DNA of 64,000 nucleotides, taken from NCBI GenBank assembly GCA_016718825.1, contig JADKCL010000012.1, positions 133,864 to 197,863 of the forward strand, read 5' to 3'. How positions within the stretch are numbered: the stretch's first letter is position 1; every line of letters starts with the position of its first letter. The translations under genes and the position numbers were made by a program. Below the pieces are notes generated by a model, which was not told the origin of the DNA, did no database searches, and saw only the letters and a program-made list of their open reading frames with translations. This DNA comes from Bacteroidota bacterium (GTDB taxonomy: Bacteria; Bacteroidota; Bacteroidia; J057; JADKCL01). Positions 1 through 8,944 of the stretch are shown piece after piece.

Positions 1-1
1 G

Positions 2-1132
2 GATGAATGGCCGCTGCTGATCGCGGTCATGGCTGGCGATCATACCTCCACCGAGCTCCTGCTTGCTGCCGGCGCAGACATCGCACGCGTGAGCAAGGGC
101 GGAAAAGGCCCTTTGGATATTGCACTGGAGAATGGCAATCCCGGAATTGCACTTTCGCTCCTGAAAAAAGGCGCAAAACCTCAAACCAAACATTTGATGG
201 CCTGCCTCGATCAATTGGCGGGAAAACCCTGGGAACCTGCCACTTGGATTGACCTGGCAAAGGTCATTGCAGTTGCCCTTCCCAACGTGGACAGTGCGGG
301 CGGTGCGATGGAAATTCCTGCCTTGCATTATGCCGCCTACCTCGGTCAAGAGGAAATGGTCGAAACCCTGCTCAAAGCTGGGGCCGATGTCAATTCCCGC
401 GATGTGCAGGGCTGGACGGCGCTTCACTGGACAGCCATGAAGCGCGACCTCTTGCGCCTGCATTTGGAAAAACTGCGGATTGCTGAAAAACTCCTGCTTG
501 CAGGTGCGGAAATCAACACAAAAGCCAAGGCAGCTAAAAAACTGCCGCATGTCGGCGCCTACCTTGCCAAACGTGTTCCTGCCAACGCCACGCCGCTCGA
601 CGTGCTCGCCTACGCACCTCCAAAGGATGCCGACTTGACCGAATTGTTCACCGAAAAAGGTGGTATCTCGGGCATTACGGCGGTTGATGCTTGTAAGAAT
701 GGCATCGTGCTGCTCGAAGCGAAGGAAATGCAAGCGGCACAGCTTGACTTCGGCAAGGCCATCGTGCTCGATCCCAAGATGTTTGAGGCCTACCTCGGAC
801 GGGCACGTTGCCTCAGCATGCAAAGTTTGTATGCCGAGGCGGAACGCGACCTAAACTTTGCCATCCAATTGAATCGACAGTATGCGGAGGCCTATCTCTA
901 CCGTGCCAAAACCCGCATCGAATTGGAAAAATTCAGTGAGGCCAACGCCGACGCCACCTTGGCCCTGGAAATGGGACACCCGGACCATGGCCAATGCCTT
1001 TATTGGATGGGCAAGGCCAAATTGCGGCTGGACAAGCGCGACGAAGCCTGCGCCGAATTTTACGAATCCGCCAAATTGGGCTACGCAGAAGGCATCACAG
1101 CCGTCAAACTGTATTGCCGAAAGGGAAATTAG
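2..1132 (+). CDS. Ankyrin-repeat plus TPR protein, 5' end outside window
   Basis: The reading frame is open to the first base of the window and the residues before the first ATG (position 29) already fit an ankyrin repeat, so the gene starts upstream. The N-terminal half carries ankyrin repeats (motifs such as LLLAAGAD, ALHYAAYLGQ, GWTALHWTA and LLLAGAEINT). The C-terminal ~150 residues form about four TPR-like units (AYLGRARCL, AYLYRAKTR, CLYWMGKAK). Both repeat types mediate protein-protein contacts; no catalytic domain or export signal is visible in the part present. Its stop overlaps the stop of the convergent lipoprotein gene by 4 bases. The partner and role are unknown. Confidence 0.8.
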   Translation, partial: DEWPLLIAVMAGDHTSTELLLAAGADIARVSKGGKGPLDIALENGNPGIALSLLKKGAKPQTKHLMACLDQLAGKPWEPATWIDLAKVIAVALPNVDSAGGAMEIPALHYAAYLGQEEMVETLLKAGADVNSRDVQGWTALHWTAMKRDLLRLHLEKLRIAEKLLLAGAEINTKAKAAKKLPHVGAYLAKRVPANATPLDVLAYAPPKDADLTELFTEKGGISGITAVDACKNGIVLLEAKEMQAAQLDFGKAIVLDPKMFEAYLGRARCLSMQSLYAEAERDLNFAIQLNRQYAEAYLYRAKTRIELEKFSEANADATLALEMGHPDHGQCLYWMGKAKLRLDKRDEACAEFYESAKLGYAEGITAVKLYCRKGN

Positions 1133-1677
1133 CCGTTGCGCGGCTTGCGGCAGGGCTTGTTTTCCCGGACCTGCACGAGGTCATTGCCATTGACCAATGC
1201 TTTTGTTTCCTGCACAAAAGCTGCACGTTGCAAGGGTTTCAAGGTCGCCAAATCGTAGCAATAATCGACCTCGCCTTCACGGCCCCAACCTACCTTTTCA
1301 GCAACAAGTTTGACTTTGTTACGGGTTTCAAATCCGGCAACAAACTTCTCAAACTTCTCTTTTGCCTTGTAGTCGGTTCCGGCACCAATGCTGATGAAGG
1401 AGACGGTCAAACGTGTGGCGGTCACGATCGGATCCGGATTCACCTTTTTACCGTTGTCGGAGGTTGTCGCGTTGGGATCGGAGGCCACAACGGCAGGGGA
1501 ATCGACTGGTACGGGCGGCACATCAGCCACTTCGACGGAATCGATCAGGACCTCCTTGGTCGTGTCAGCGGCAGCCGTTTGGGTGGAATCTGTACCCGCA
1601 GTTGTCGTGGTGGAGGTCTTTGTGCAGCCGGCGAATACCGCTGCTGCAAGCATCAGGATCGGGAATAACTTTTTCAT
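1129..1677 (-). CDS. Small lipoprotein of unknown function
   Basis: A 182-aa product with an N-terminal signal peptide and a lipobox (VFAGC, acylated Cys18), so an envelope lipoprotein. Residues 19-80 are rich in Thr, Ser, Asp and Pro and look like a disordered linker. The C-terminal ~100 residues form a compact domain containing GWGREGEVDYCYD that I do not recognise. It lies directly downstream of the M43 protease gene on the same strand (18-base gap), so the two may be co-transcribed. It overlaps the convergent ankyrin/TPR gene by 4 bases. Confidence 0.75.
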   Translation of the reverse strand: MKKLFPILMLAAAVFAGCTKTSTTTTAGTDSTQTAAADTTKEVLIDSVEVADVPPVPVDSPAVVASDPNATTSDNGKKVNPDPIVTATRLTVSFISIGAGTDYKAKEKFEKFVAGFETRNKVKLVAEKVGWGREGEVDYCYDLATLKPLQRAAFVQETKALVNGNDLVQVRENKPCRKPRNG

Positions 1678-1695
1678 TGTAGGAGTTCTGATAAA

Positions 1696-2958
1696 TCAAT
1701 GCGTGAGGATGACTTTTTTGGATACGAAGTTGCTGCCATTGGAAATGTGCAAGAAATAGATGTCACTTGGCATCCTGCTCAAATCCAATTCGAAGGGAAA
1801 AGACTTCACACTTTCTTGACGCAGCACCTCTACGCCCATGGCATTAAAAACGGCGATGGTCGCATTGCGGGGAACAAAATCCTTTGACTGCAGCGTAAAA
1901 ACGCCTGTACTCGGATTGGGGCTCACAGTGAACCTGTCTGCATTCCAGGCATTGGTCACTGCTGCGATGCCGGTGCAACCTGGCGAGGACAACAATCCCG
2001 AACGGTCGCCATTCAAGGCAGCACGCATTCTGTTTTTCTGACCGAAGGTGAACATGTTCATGCAATTGTCATCGACATAATCCATGTAGTTCATGTACAT
2101 CTCGCCATCGGCACCCGTTCCGCAGGCATTGAAGGCATTGTAAGGAAAGGTGGGGCATCCGTAGTTGGATTCTTCGGCAGGCTCGGTATCCGCCACGAGG
2201 TCATCGCCACAGAAGTCATCGCCCCAAATGTGGGAAAGGTTGAGCCAATGCCCGATTTCGTGGGTGCCTGTGCGGCCCAAGTTGGCTGGCGAAGTTGCGG
2301 TTCCGATGCTGCCAAATGCTTTGAAGTCAATCACAACACCATCAAAGTCGGGATCGGTTGCGAGTTCTGAAGGGAAGGTGGCATAACCATAAAGGCTGCT
2401 TCCGAGGTTGCAGACCCAGATATTGAGGTAATGGGTAGGGTCCCAATTGTCTTTGCCGCCAAGGGAGGTGAACTTCACATCGTCCAGGTTGGGATCAGAA
2501 AAAAGGCCATGCGTTGTGCTTGTGCGGGTGATGCCCGTGGTTGCATTGCCACTCGGATCGACTGCTGCGAGGCAAAATTCAATTTGTGAATCGGCAGTAT
2601 TGGGCCAAAATGCATGACCAACCGGTACGGAGTCTGGATTCAGCAAGCGAAAATCTTCATTCAGGGAGACGATTTGCGTTTGAATCTGGGCATCGGAGAT
2701 GTTTTGATTGGTGTTGTTGTACACCACGTGCACGACGACGGGGATCGTGATGATCGCCTGTGTCTCTTCTGTATTTCCGTGGGTAGCGATCCAGTTTTGT
2801 GTTGCCAATTCGGATTGTTGCTTGCGCTCCAAGGCGGCAGGGTCCTTGATCAGGGTCCGTTGCCAAATGTCCATGGTTGCACATTTGTGTGCTTGGGCAT
2901 TCACCTGTGTGAAAAGGGTGGACAAGGCGGCGAGGAGGAGTAAATGTTTCAGTTTCAT
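1696..2958 (-). CDS. Secreted M43-family zinc metalloprotease with T9SS sorting domain
   Basis: A 420-aa protein with a signal peptide ending near VNAQ (residue 22). The catalytic zinc motif HEIGHWLNLSH is at residues 233-243, followed by Cys-rich segments and the Met-turn region MNYMDYVDD. This is the arrangement of the M43 (cytophagalysin/pappalysin) family, whose members are extracellular endopeptidases. The last ~75 residues (from VSPNPSTG) are a T9SS type A sorting domain, so the protein is expected to be exported across the outer membrane. It sits 18 bases upstream of a lipoprotein gene. A related, frame-disrupted protease lies at 19.9-21.9 kb. The substrate is unknown. Confidence 0.92.
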   Translation of the reverse strand: MKLKHLLLLAALSTLFTQVNAQAHKCATMDIWQRTLIKDPAALERKQQSELATQNWIATHGNTEETQAIITIPVVVHVVYNNTNQNISDAQIQTQIVSLNEDFRLLNPDSVPVGHAFWPNTADSQIEFCLAAVDPSGNATTGITRTSTTHGLFSDPNLDDVKFTSLGGKDNWDPTHYLNIWVCNLGSSLYGYATFPSELATDPDFDGVVIDFKAFGSIGTATSPANLGRTGTHEIGHWLNLSHIWGDDFCGDDLVADTEPAEESNYGCPTFPYNAFNACGTGADGEMYMNYMDYVDDNCMNMFTFGQKNRMRAALNGDRSGLLSSPGCTGIAAVTNAWNADRFTVSPNPSTGVFTLQSKDFVPRNATIAVFNAMGVEVLRQESVKSFPFELDLSRMPSDIYFLHISNGSNFVSKKVILTH

Positions 2959-3406
2959 TCCTGTTGATTTGGAGGGTGAATCATGTTTCGACCGCGATTC
3001 GGTGAAACGGCTTGGAAGTTATGGAGATTTTGGGGGAAATCAATGGAGCGGGGAGCACGGCGAAGACATTACGAATATCAAAGGCGCCGGATAGAATGCC
3101 TTGGTTGCAAGGTAAGACAGCTGTTCACAGGATCCGTTCAACAGGCGGCTCCTTCGGAGCGAACAACGTGACTTTAACGATTTTCACCGGAGGCTATCCC
3201 GATTGCTCGCTTGTACTTCCTCTTCAAAGGCACGGCTTCGCGTTCTCGGGACTCATTGATAGGCCTTCGGGCGACATTGAACCGAGAAGTCCAAAATAGC
3301 ATCACAATAGGCATACCGAGACCTTAGAAAGAAACAGTTGAGGGCGTGCAGGAAATATGACCAATGACAGGTGTGATGCGATTGCCGAGACATTTGAAAA
3401 TTCCAT
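2959..3406. other. Intergenic region, no gene seen
   Basis: These 448 bases separate two minus-strand genes. Short plus-strand frames are present but none has a signal peptide, domain-like sequence or plausible start. The stretch presumably holds the promoter of the protease gene and the end of the oxidase transcript. I see no convincing terminator or repeat. Confidence 0.5.
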
Positions 3407-5395
3407 TCAAAGCATGCCACGGATGACGAAGTCGGCCAGGGCCATGATGGACATCATGGGGTTGATGCCTGCGCTTGTGGGCATGAGGCTGCCGTCGGCG
3501 ACGTAGAGGCCTTTGAAACCGCGGACTTGTCCGCTAGGGTCGACGGGGTGGCGCGCTGCATCGCTGCCCATCGCGCAGGTGCCCATTTGATGCGCGGTGA
3601 ACAAGGCAAATTGATTCGCCTTCCAGCCCCAAGTGTGCATGTTGCCCAGCCAAGCCTCCGCCGACATCTTGCTCGTCTTGACCTTGTAGGTGCGCGGCGT
3701 GGCATGGGGAAATGTTATTTCATTTGCCCCTGCCGCGCGGTGGATTTCGAAGGCTTTTTTCATCCCCGTCAACATGTGGTTCCGGTCGTAGTCGGCCAAT
3801 CGGTAATCCACGACAGGAAAACCATCTTTGTCCAACAAAACACGTCCGCCGAATTTATCCCGGGTGAGCACAATAAACGCCGCCATGTGGGAAGCCGTCG
3901 CCAAGGTCGACTTGTGGCGACCGGGAGTTTCCCAAGCCAAGGACATTGCCCCGACGCCCGGATGCAAGGGCGGGGTTTCGACCCAGAATCCATAATTGCC
4001 ATCCATCTGCAAATGCTCCTTGTTCACGGCACTCATCATGACGCCCAACCAAGGGTTCATCGGCGCATCGTAAGTCCCCGTGACGCCGACGGTGGGATGG
4101 AAAAAGAGATTCTGCCCGATACCCCCATGTTGGATGCCGCTGCGCATCAGAATCGCGGGTGTGTGAATGCTGCCTGCTGCCAAAACCACACGTTTGGCCT
4201 TCACCGTTACATTCACTTGCTTCCCTCCTTCCAAGTTGACTGCGGCTTTTACGCCTTGTGCCTGCCCTTGGGCGGTCATCACGGTTTTGACCTCCGCTCC
4301 TACCACAATGCGCGCCCCTTTGTCTGCGGCGCGCTGAATGTAGGTGCTCAATGTCCCGCGTTTGTTGCCCCGGCGGCAGCCCATACCGCAGTATCCGCAG
4401 CTGTCGGTGCCCGGATGCAGCGCACAACCCTCGACATTTCGGGCAATCACTTCCACCCGTTCGCCGAGCTTCTCTGACCCTCTCCACAAGGCTTGGTTCT
4501 GCGGATTGTGCGGCGAATTTTGGGTATTCACGTGGAAATCGGCGTTGACGCGGTCCATGGACTTGCGGTATTCGTCCTTGGTGGCAAAGGCTAGGCCGTG
4601 GTCCTTGGCCCATTCTTCCAAAACATAATCGGGCGTTTCGAAGGCACCCGTCCAGTTGATGGTCGTGCCGCCGCCGAGACAGGATCCTGCGAATATGGTC
4701 ACGCCGCCATCCTTGGTTTGGAAGGCTCCCTGCTTGTCGTAGGTCTTGCGGATCATCTCGGCTTCGTGTTCGGTAAATTCTTCTCCGCTGAGGAAGGGAC
4801 CTTTTTCTAGGAGAATCACGTCCAAGCCCGATTCGGCCAATAAGCCTGCTGCCAATCCACCGCCTGCGCCGCTGCCGACGATCACCACATCGCAGGTCAA
4901 CTCGGTGTCTTGGGTGATTTGCAAGGGCTTGATGCGGGCTTTGGGACCTGCCACGGAACCGAAGGCACCGCTGTATCCATTCGGCCCCCAAGTCGGATTC
5001 TGATGGTTTTGATGGCTACCGTAATGCAGAAACATGGTGAGTTTCTTGAGGGTGCCGTAGGCCTTGCGCAGCAGGTTGAAACGGCTTCCCATCCATTTCT
5101 TGAGAATTTCCACCCTGCGTTCCAAGGGCATTTCCCTGAATTTTGCCCAGCTGCCGCCAAACCAAAGCCCAGCAATTTTGGAATCCAACAAACCCAGCAA
5201 CTGCCGGAATTCCTGCTGTTCGGCGGGACTTTGGGCTTCCATGAGGTCGAGAATCTGTTGCGGCACGTTAAAATCTGCCGGTGTTGCGGCCCAATAAGCC
5301 TTGTCGCCTCCTTCGGGGGCTTGCAATGCCGGGATCAGGGTTTCACAGGCGGCCTCAAGGGCGGCGCGCTGTGCGGGGGTTACTTCAAAAGCCAT
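3407..5395 (-). CDS. GMC-family FAD oxidoreductase (long-chain alcohol oxidase-like)
   Basis: A 662-aa flavoprotein. Residues ~1-130 form an alpha-helical N-terminal region, then an ADP-binding Rossmann motif GSGAGGG occurs at 174-180 after a short strand (VVIV). Next come the substrate-domain GGGTTINWTG motif and a CGYCGMGC cysteine cluster seen in the long-chain alcohol oxidase branch. The C-terminal GMC segment ends with HQMGTCAMG and a GLYVADGSLMPTSAGINPM-type stretch. The family oxidises alcohols to aldehydes with FAD; the exact substrate here is inferred only as a long-chain or sterol-like alcohol. No signal peptide is visible, so it is probably cytoplasmic. The gene stands alone on the minus strand. 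Confidence 0.9.
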   Translation of the reverse strand: MAFEVTPAQRAALEAACETLIPALQAPEGGDKAYWAATPADFNVPQQILDLMEAQSPAEQQEFRQLLGLLDSKIAGLWFGGSWAKFREMPLERRVEILKKWMGSRFNLLRKAYGTLKKLTMFLHYGSHQNHQNPTWGPNGYSGAFGSVAGPKARIKPLQITQDTELTCDVVIVGSGAGGGLAAGLLAESGLDVILLEKGPFLSGEEFTEHEAEMIRKTYDKQGAFQTKDGGVTIFAGSCLGGGTTINWTGAFETPDYVLEEWAKDHGLAFATKDEYRKSMDRVNADFHVNTQNSPHNPQNQALWRGSEKLGERVEVIARNVEGCALHPGTDSCGYCGMGCRRGNKRGTLSTYIQRAADKGARIVVGAEVKTVMTAQGQAQGVKAAVNLEGGKQVNVTVKAKRVVLAAGSIHTPAILMRSGIQHGGIGQNLFFHPTVGVTGTYDAPMNPWLGVMMSAVNKEHLQMDGNYGFWVETPPLHPGVGAMSLAWETPGRHKSTLATASHMAAFIVLTRDKFGGRVLLDKDGFPVVDYRLADYDRNHMLTGMKKAFEIHRAAGANEITFPHATPRTYKVKTSKMSAEAWLGNMHTWGWKANQFALFTAHQMGTCAMGSDAARHPVDPSGQVRGFKGLYVADGSLMPTSAGINPMMSIMALADFVIRGML

Positions 5396-5433
5396 CAGGA
5401 GCAGAGATTATGGAGCGAATGTAAGGGATTGTC

Positions 5434-5475
5434 TGAATCAGAATTTACAGGATTCACAGAATTTTCAGGATTGCG
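5434..5475. repeat. AT-rich dispersed repeat R1, copy 1
   Basis: The stretch around AGAATTTACAGGATTCACAG recurs with small changes at 7527-7567, in part at 8938-8963 and several times at 48417-48502. It is built from near-identical AGAATTT and TTACAG(GA) blocks. Confidence 0.7.
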
Positions 5476-5500
5476 CTTTGGATTGAATTATAACGTGTCG

Positions 5501-5553
5501 AGGCGGCGGCGTCCCGCCGCAACGCCGATGCTGCGGCCAGCCTCTGGCTGGGG
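5501..5553. repeat. GC-rich dispersed repeat R3, copy 1
   Basis: The core AACGCCGATGCTGCGGCCAG followed by CCTCTGGCTGG reappears at 6002-6054 with a few substitutions. Both copies begin with a GC-rich palindrome (GGCGG..CCGCC type). Confidence 0.7.
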
Positions 5554-5666
5554 AATTCGGGTTTTGGGTTTGGGGCGGAGGAGCTGGCTTTGCCGATTTG
5601 GGACCAGAAGCTTAAGCATCTGGCAATTAGCTTCGCTGATCTGAAGATTCATACAATGTTAGTTCC

Positions 5667-5915
5667 GTGATCGGGTTGGTTCTGAAATTAGCTTCGCTGA
5701 TCTAAAGATTGAGTCATTGTTGGTTGTATGCATTGTTGTTCGCGCCGAAGGTGCAGTTCCCGAGAATCGGGGCCACGGGCGGAAGCCCGAGGTTGGGTGG
5801 CCCCCACGGTTATCTGCTTCTGTGGCGACTGTTTGGGTCGGCGCAAAAGCGGGGTTTGTGGCTTTGCTGCGGAGGGATTATTGGTGGCGGCTTGCCGCCT
5901 TTTTTGTGGCCTCTC
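5667..5915. repeat. ~250-bp repeat R2, copy 1
   Basis: It starts at GTGATCGGGT, passes through TTAGCTTCGCTGATCTAAAG and TGAGTCATTGTTGGTTGT, then a GC-rich part with GAAGCCCGAGGTTGGGTGG, and ends near GTGGCCTCTC. The same order of blocks is found at 7650-7896. No intact gene is shared by the two copies. A partial extra copy of the TTAGCTTCGCTGATCT block precedes it at 5629-5644. Confidence 0.8.
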
Positions 5916-6001
5916 CCCTGGCCCCTCCCCATCGCTGCGCTTTTGGGGAGGGGTAGGCAGCTGGCTTTTGGAGAGGGGAATTGGTCGGCTTTGCCGTCTG
6001 G

Positions 6002-6054
6002 GAGGCGTCGGCGTCTCGCCGAAACGCCGATGCTGCAGCCAGCCTCTGGCTGGC
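6002..6054. repeat. GC-rich dispersed repeat R3, copy 2
   Basis: Second copy of the 5501-5553 element, with GAAACGCCGATGCTGCAGCC followed by AGCCTCTGGCTGGCG. Confidence 0.7.
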
Positions 6055-6616
6055 GAGCTTGAGGAAGCAGTTCAAGGACGAGCGGTTGGCGGTGCCGATT
6101 TGGGACGAGGCTTGCCTCGATTGTATGAACAATAGTTTTGGTGGAGAGCGCATGTTTGGCGGGGGATTGGCGGGGATTTGGCGTGCATTGCAGCACTCTT
6201 GTAGCAGGGTGGTTGGCGCTTCTAGGCGCTTGGATTGCAATCTGGGATGGCTTGATCGGTGGGTTGCCTAAAGGTCCGCCTGCGGCGGATGACAATTATT
6301 GGTGTTGCCTTGGCGTCTGCGACGCTTGGGCGTGGCGTTGGGAAATGGGTATCCTGGCCGAGGGCGGTGGCCCCGGCTATGGGATTTTGGCCTTTGCCTA
6401 CGGCGATCTAAAGATTCAGGCCTTTTGTGAAAATTGTGGTTTTGGGCTTATTGCTTGCGGAGGGGTGGGGATTCCTTTTTGGGGAATAGCTTGGCTAGGG
6501 CGGCTTGGAGGAATTGCTTTGGGTCTTGGTGACGCATTCTGCCGTCGGATAGGGTTTTGGGATTGGGGACAGCGTGATGGGTGGCGTGGCTGGTGGCAGT
6601 GTGAGGTTGAGTGTGA

Positions 6617-6646
6617 GACAGATTCTTCGCTGCGCTCTGAATGACG
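6617..6646 (-). repeat. HSERSEE-type dispersed repeat
   Basis: Read on the minus strand, this stretch would encode HSERSEES. That string is familiar from spurious ORFs over a palindromic repeat (CAGATTCTTCGCTGCGCTC type) scattered in many bacterial genomes. It is not coding here. Confidence 0.6.
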
Positions 6647-6744
6647 ATAGGCTTCGCGTGGGGCATGAAGCGCTGCGATTCTGACGATGCCGTGTTGGTG
6701 ATGTTGGATTGTGCGGCGACCAACTGTGCGGATTTCGCGCCATT

Positions 6745-7623
6745 CTATAAAAATAGCTGTGAGGTGGTTGCGGGTTTCATCGACTGCTGGAATGGGGAGG
6801 GTGATGCCTTCTTTGGGGAAAAATCGATGGGGATCCAATCGCTGGGGTCGGACCATTTGGTTTGGATGCTGCTGCTGTTTCTGGTTTTGACGTCTTGGCG
6901 TTGCCATTGTTTGAGGATGGCATTGTAGAAGACGTCCTTGATTTCGGTCTGGCGGATGTGCAGGCGGAATTCTAGTCTTGCGTTTCCGTGGACGGGGATG
7001 GCATTGGCGGCGTTTTGTAGACCGGTGATTTTTATTGCCGTTGGGTTGTGCTGCGGGCCCATCGGGGTCATGTGGACTTTGGCGGATGGGGCTTCCGGGC
7101 CGCTGAGGTCGAGGCCTTTGAGGGCCGGGGCGATGTCGCAAAATTGGAACTTGTCGACGTAGGGCAGCTGTTCGCCGACGATGTGGACTTTGTTTCTATT
7201 GGGTGCGCGGCGAATGCGGCTGGTGAGCAGGTTTTGGGGATAGGCCCGGAAAATGGGGCCTAGCGGGTCATCGGGGCCGCTGGCTTGGAGTCCGGCATAG
7301 ATTTGTCCGGCCATTTTGGCTGCGCCTCCGAATTCCATCCGGTTGTCGTGGTAACGCTGGGTGGCGTTTTTGACCTGGATTCTGTCGGGTGCGAGGTGGA
7401 CAATGTTTTTGTTGTCCCGGACGCGGAAAATGAGGTTTTGGAGTTTACCGGAGAGCAAGATGGGGCCGTGTGCTTTTGCCAATTTACGTATTGTAGGTGG
7501 ATTCGATTGTTGAATATACGCAATTTCTGGATCAGAATTTACAGGATTTGCAGAATTTTCTGAATTGGGGATTTGTGGACTAGGGGTTGGCTTTGCCTTT
7601 GGGGTGCCGGCAGCTGAAGGCAA
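6745..7623 (-). CDS. Uncharacterised ~290-aa protein
   Basis: A 292-aa frame that reads like a real protein from about residue 45 onward (SGKLQNLIFRVRDNKN, RMEFGGAAKMAGQIYAGL, then a strand-rich C-terminal half). The pattern of a short N-terminal beta hairpin followed by a helical EFGG..K/R..R stretch resembles uncharacterised Bacteroidota protein families of 250-280 aa; this is an impression from layout only. The first ~40 residues are Pro/Asn/Ser-rich and overlap dispersed repeat R1, so the true start is uncertain and may have been altered by the repeat. No signal peptide or catalytic motif is visible. It lies between the two copies of repeat R2. Confidence 0.55.
   Translation of the reverse strand: MPSAAGTPKAKPTPSPQIPNSENSANPVNSDPEIAYIQQSNPPTIRKLAKAHGPILLSGKLQNLIFRVRDNKNIVHLAPDRIQVKNATQRYHDNRMEFGGAAKMAGQIYAGLQASGPDDPLGPIFRAYPQNLLTSRIRRAPNRNKVHIVGEQLPYVDKFQFCDIAPALKGLDLSGPEAPSAKVHMTPMGPQHNPTAIKITGLQNAANAIPVHGNARLEFRLHIRQTEIKDVFYNAILKQWQRQDVKTRNSSSIQTKWSDPSDWIPIDFSPKKASPSPFQQSMKPATTSQLFL
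7527..7567. repeat. AT-rich dispersed repeat R1, copy 2
   Basis: Second full copy of the 5434-5475 repeat (AGAATTTACAGGATTTGCAG). It overlaps the N-terminal codons of the uncharacterised minus-strand gene. Confidence 0.7.
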
Positions 7624-7649
7624 CCGGAAATTGATCCATTAGCCGTTTT

Positions 7650-7896
7650 GTGATCGGGTAGGTTTTGAAATTAGCTTCGCTGATCTAAAGATTGAGTCAT
7701 TGTTGGTTGTGTGCGTTGCTATTCGCGCCGAAGGTGCCGTCTGTGGGTAGCCTCGGGCGGGAGCCCGAGGTTGGGTGGTCCCCACCGTTTTTTCGCTTTG
7801 GCGGCGACTGGTTGGGGTCGGCGGCAAAGCGGGGGTTTGCGGCTTTGCTGCGGGGGGGATTTTGCTGGCGGCTTTGCGCCATTTCGTTGGCCTCTC
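7650..7896. repeat. ~250-bp repeat R2, copy 2
   Basis: Counterpart of 5667-5915 with the same block order. Copies differ by scattered substitutions and small indels, indicating an old duplication rather than a recent one. Confidence 0.8.
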
Positions 7897-7901
7897 TGAA
7901 C

Positions 7902-7940
7902 CGTCCTGAAAAAACCTTACAGGTTTTACAATAATCCTGA
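7902..7940. repeat. CGTCCTGAAAA-type repeat flanking transposase (3' side)
   Basis: CGTCCTGAAAAAACCTTACA plus GGTTTTACAATAA closely matches 8894-8929 on the other side of the transposase. A third shorter relative occurs at 7962-7990. The unit contains an internal inverted repeat CCTG/CAGG. Confidence 0.65.
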
Positions 7941-8035
7941 TTTGGATTTACACTTTGAAAGAACGTCCTGAAATAGCTTTTCAGGTTGAGGTTTCGTCCT
8001 GGATTGGGTTGTCTGCTTGGCAATATTAACCAATT

Positions 8036-8887
8036 TCATTCAAACCTGCCTGGCGGTGTGGAGGGCGGCAGCGCCTCCGCCATGGGAGCTTTGGTTGGTC
8101 GCTTTTTCCAATGCTTTTTCAGGACTCCAGAACTAGCGTGGGCTTGTTCCGGGGTCATGTTATCGCAACTGGTATGAGGCCGACGATGGTTGTAGACTTC
8201 TACTGCCTTGATCAGCTTTGCCATTGCCTGTTGGTAGTTTTTAAAGGTTGCTCCCATTCCCAGTTGCTCCTTGAATGTCCTGTTGATGCGCTCGGCAATT
8301 GCATTTTCGTATGGATTTCCCTTTTCCGCCATACTGATCGCAATGCCTTCGTTTTGAAGTACTTCCACATAATTTGCGCAGCAATATTGGATGCCGCGGT
8401 CGGAGTGGTGAATCAATGGCTGCTCAGGATAAGCCCGCTGGCTCAGCGCCATGCGCAAAGCCGCGACTGCGCCCCTGGCCTCCAGGCGGTGGCTCAGGTT
8501 GAAGCCCATTACTTTTTTTGAATATGCATCGGTGATAATAGACAAGTACAAGAAGCCGTTTTGGGTTCGGATGTAGGTGATATCGCTGACCCAGACTTGT
8601 TCAGGACGATCAATTTTCATGTTTTCAATGAGATTGGACCATTTACGAAAGTGGTGATTGGAATCGGTGGTGTGCACATAGTGCCTCCTGGGGCGAATGA
8701 GCATATCGTGCTCAGCCAGTAGATCGAAGAGCCGGTCTCTCCCGATTTGAATGTGGTGTTCTGCGAATGCAGGTCCGAGCATTGTCATCAGCGTCCGCGT
8801 GCCAAACCTTCCGTCTCCCCGTTCCTTGTCAACGAGTTCCAGAATGAGTTCAGCCCCCAAATTGCGGTCATCCTGATGCCAACGGTG
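8036..8887 (-). mobile_element. IS3-family transposase OrfB, element lacking OrfA
   Basis: The frame from the TTG at 8860 gives 274 aa; the frame stays open to a TAG at 8888-8890 without another good start. The HTH-like N-terminus (IGRDRLFDLLAEHDMLIRPRR) and a full integrase core are present: first Asp in WVSDITYI, second Asp in HHSDRGIQY, catalytic Glu in NAIAERINRTFKEQ, then YNHRRPH. This matches IS3-family OrfB, the DDE transposase subunit. The usual upstream orfA with its frameshift window is missing, and the N-terminus appears ~15-20 residues short, so the copy is probably dead. Related repeats lie on both sides (7902 and 8894); terminal inverted repeats were not identified. Confidence 0.9.
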
Positions 8888-8893
8888 CTACAT

Positions 8894-8929
8894 CGTCCTG
8901 AAAACACCTTACAGGTTTCTACAATAACC
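8894..8929. repeat. CGTCCTGAAAA-type repeat flanking transposase (5' side)
   Basis: CGTCCTGAAAACACCTTACA plus GGTTTCTACAATAA matches 7902-7940 in the same orientation, giving an imperfect direct repeat around the transposase. Confidence 0.65.
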
Positions 8930-8944
8930 CTCGATCCGAATTGA

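Larger units (their letters stand above)
5396..6744. other. Degenerate repeat mosaic without a supported gene
   Basis: About 1.35 kb in which all open frames look like shadows: low-complexity, Pro/Arg/Gly/Trp-rich and overlapping each other. It contains several dispersed repeats listed separately, GC-rich palindromes such as the one near 6275-6289, and no domain-like protein sequence. It is best read as a decayed intergenic or mobile-element graveyard. Confidence 0.6.
7624..8035. other. Intergenic repeat region between hypothetical gene and transposase
   Basis: These 412 bases are almost entirely repeat: R2 copy 2 (7650-7896), then two CCTG...CAGG palindromic units (7902-7940 and 7962-7990). 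No protein-like frame is present. Confidence 0.65.

Noticed and set aside
3527..4991. Long frames overlapping the GMC oxidase on both strands
   Set aside because: The oxidase frame carries FAD-binding and C-terminal GMC motifs; the others do not.
6138..6644. 168-codon frame in the repeat mosaic
   Set aside because: Trp/Gly/Cys-rich low-complexity product crossing several dispersed repeats.
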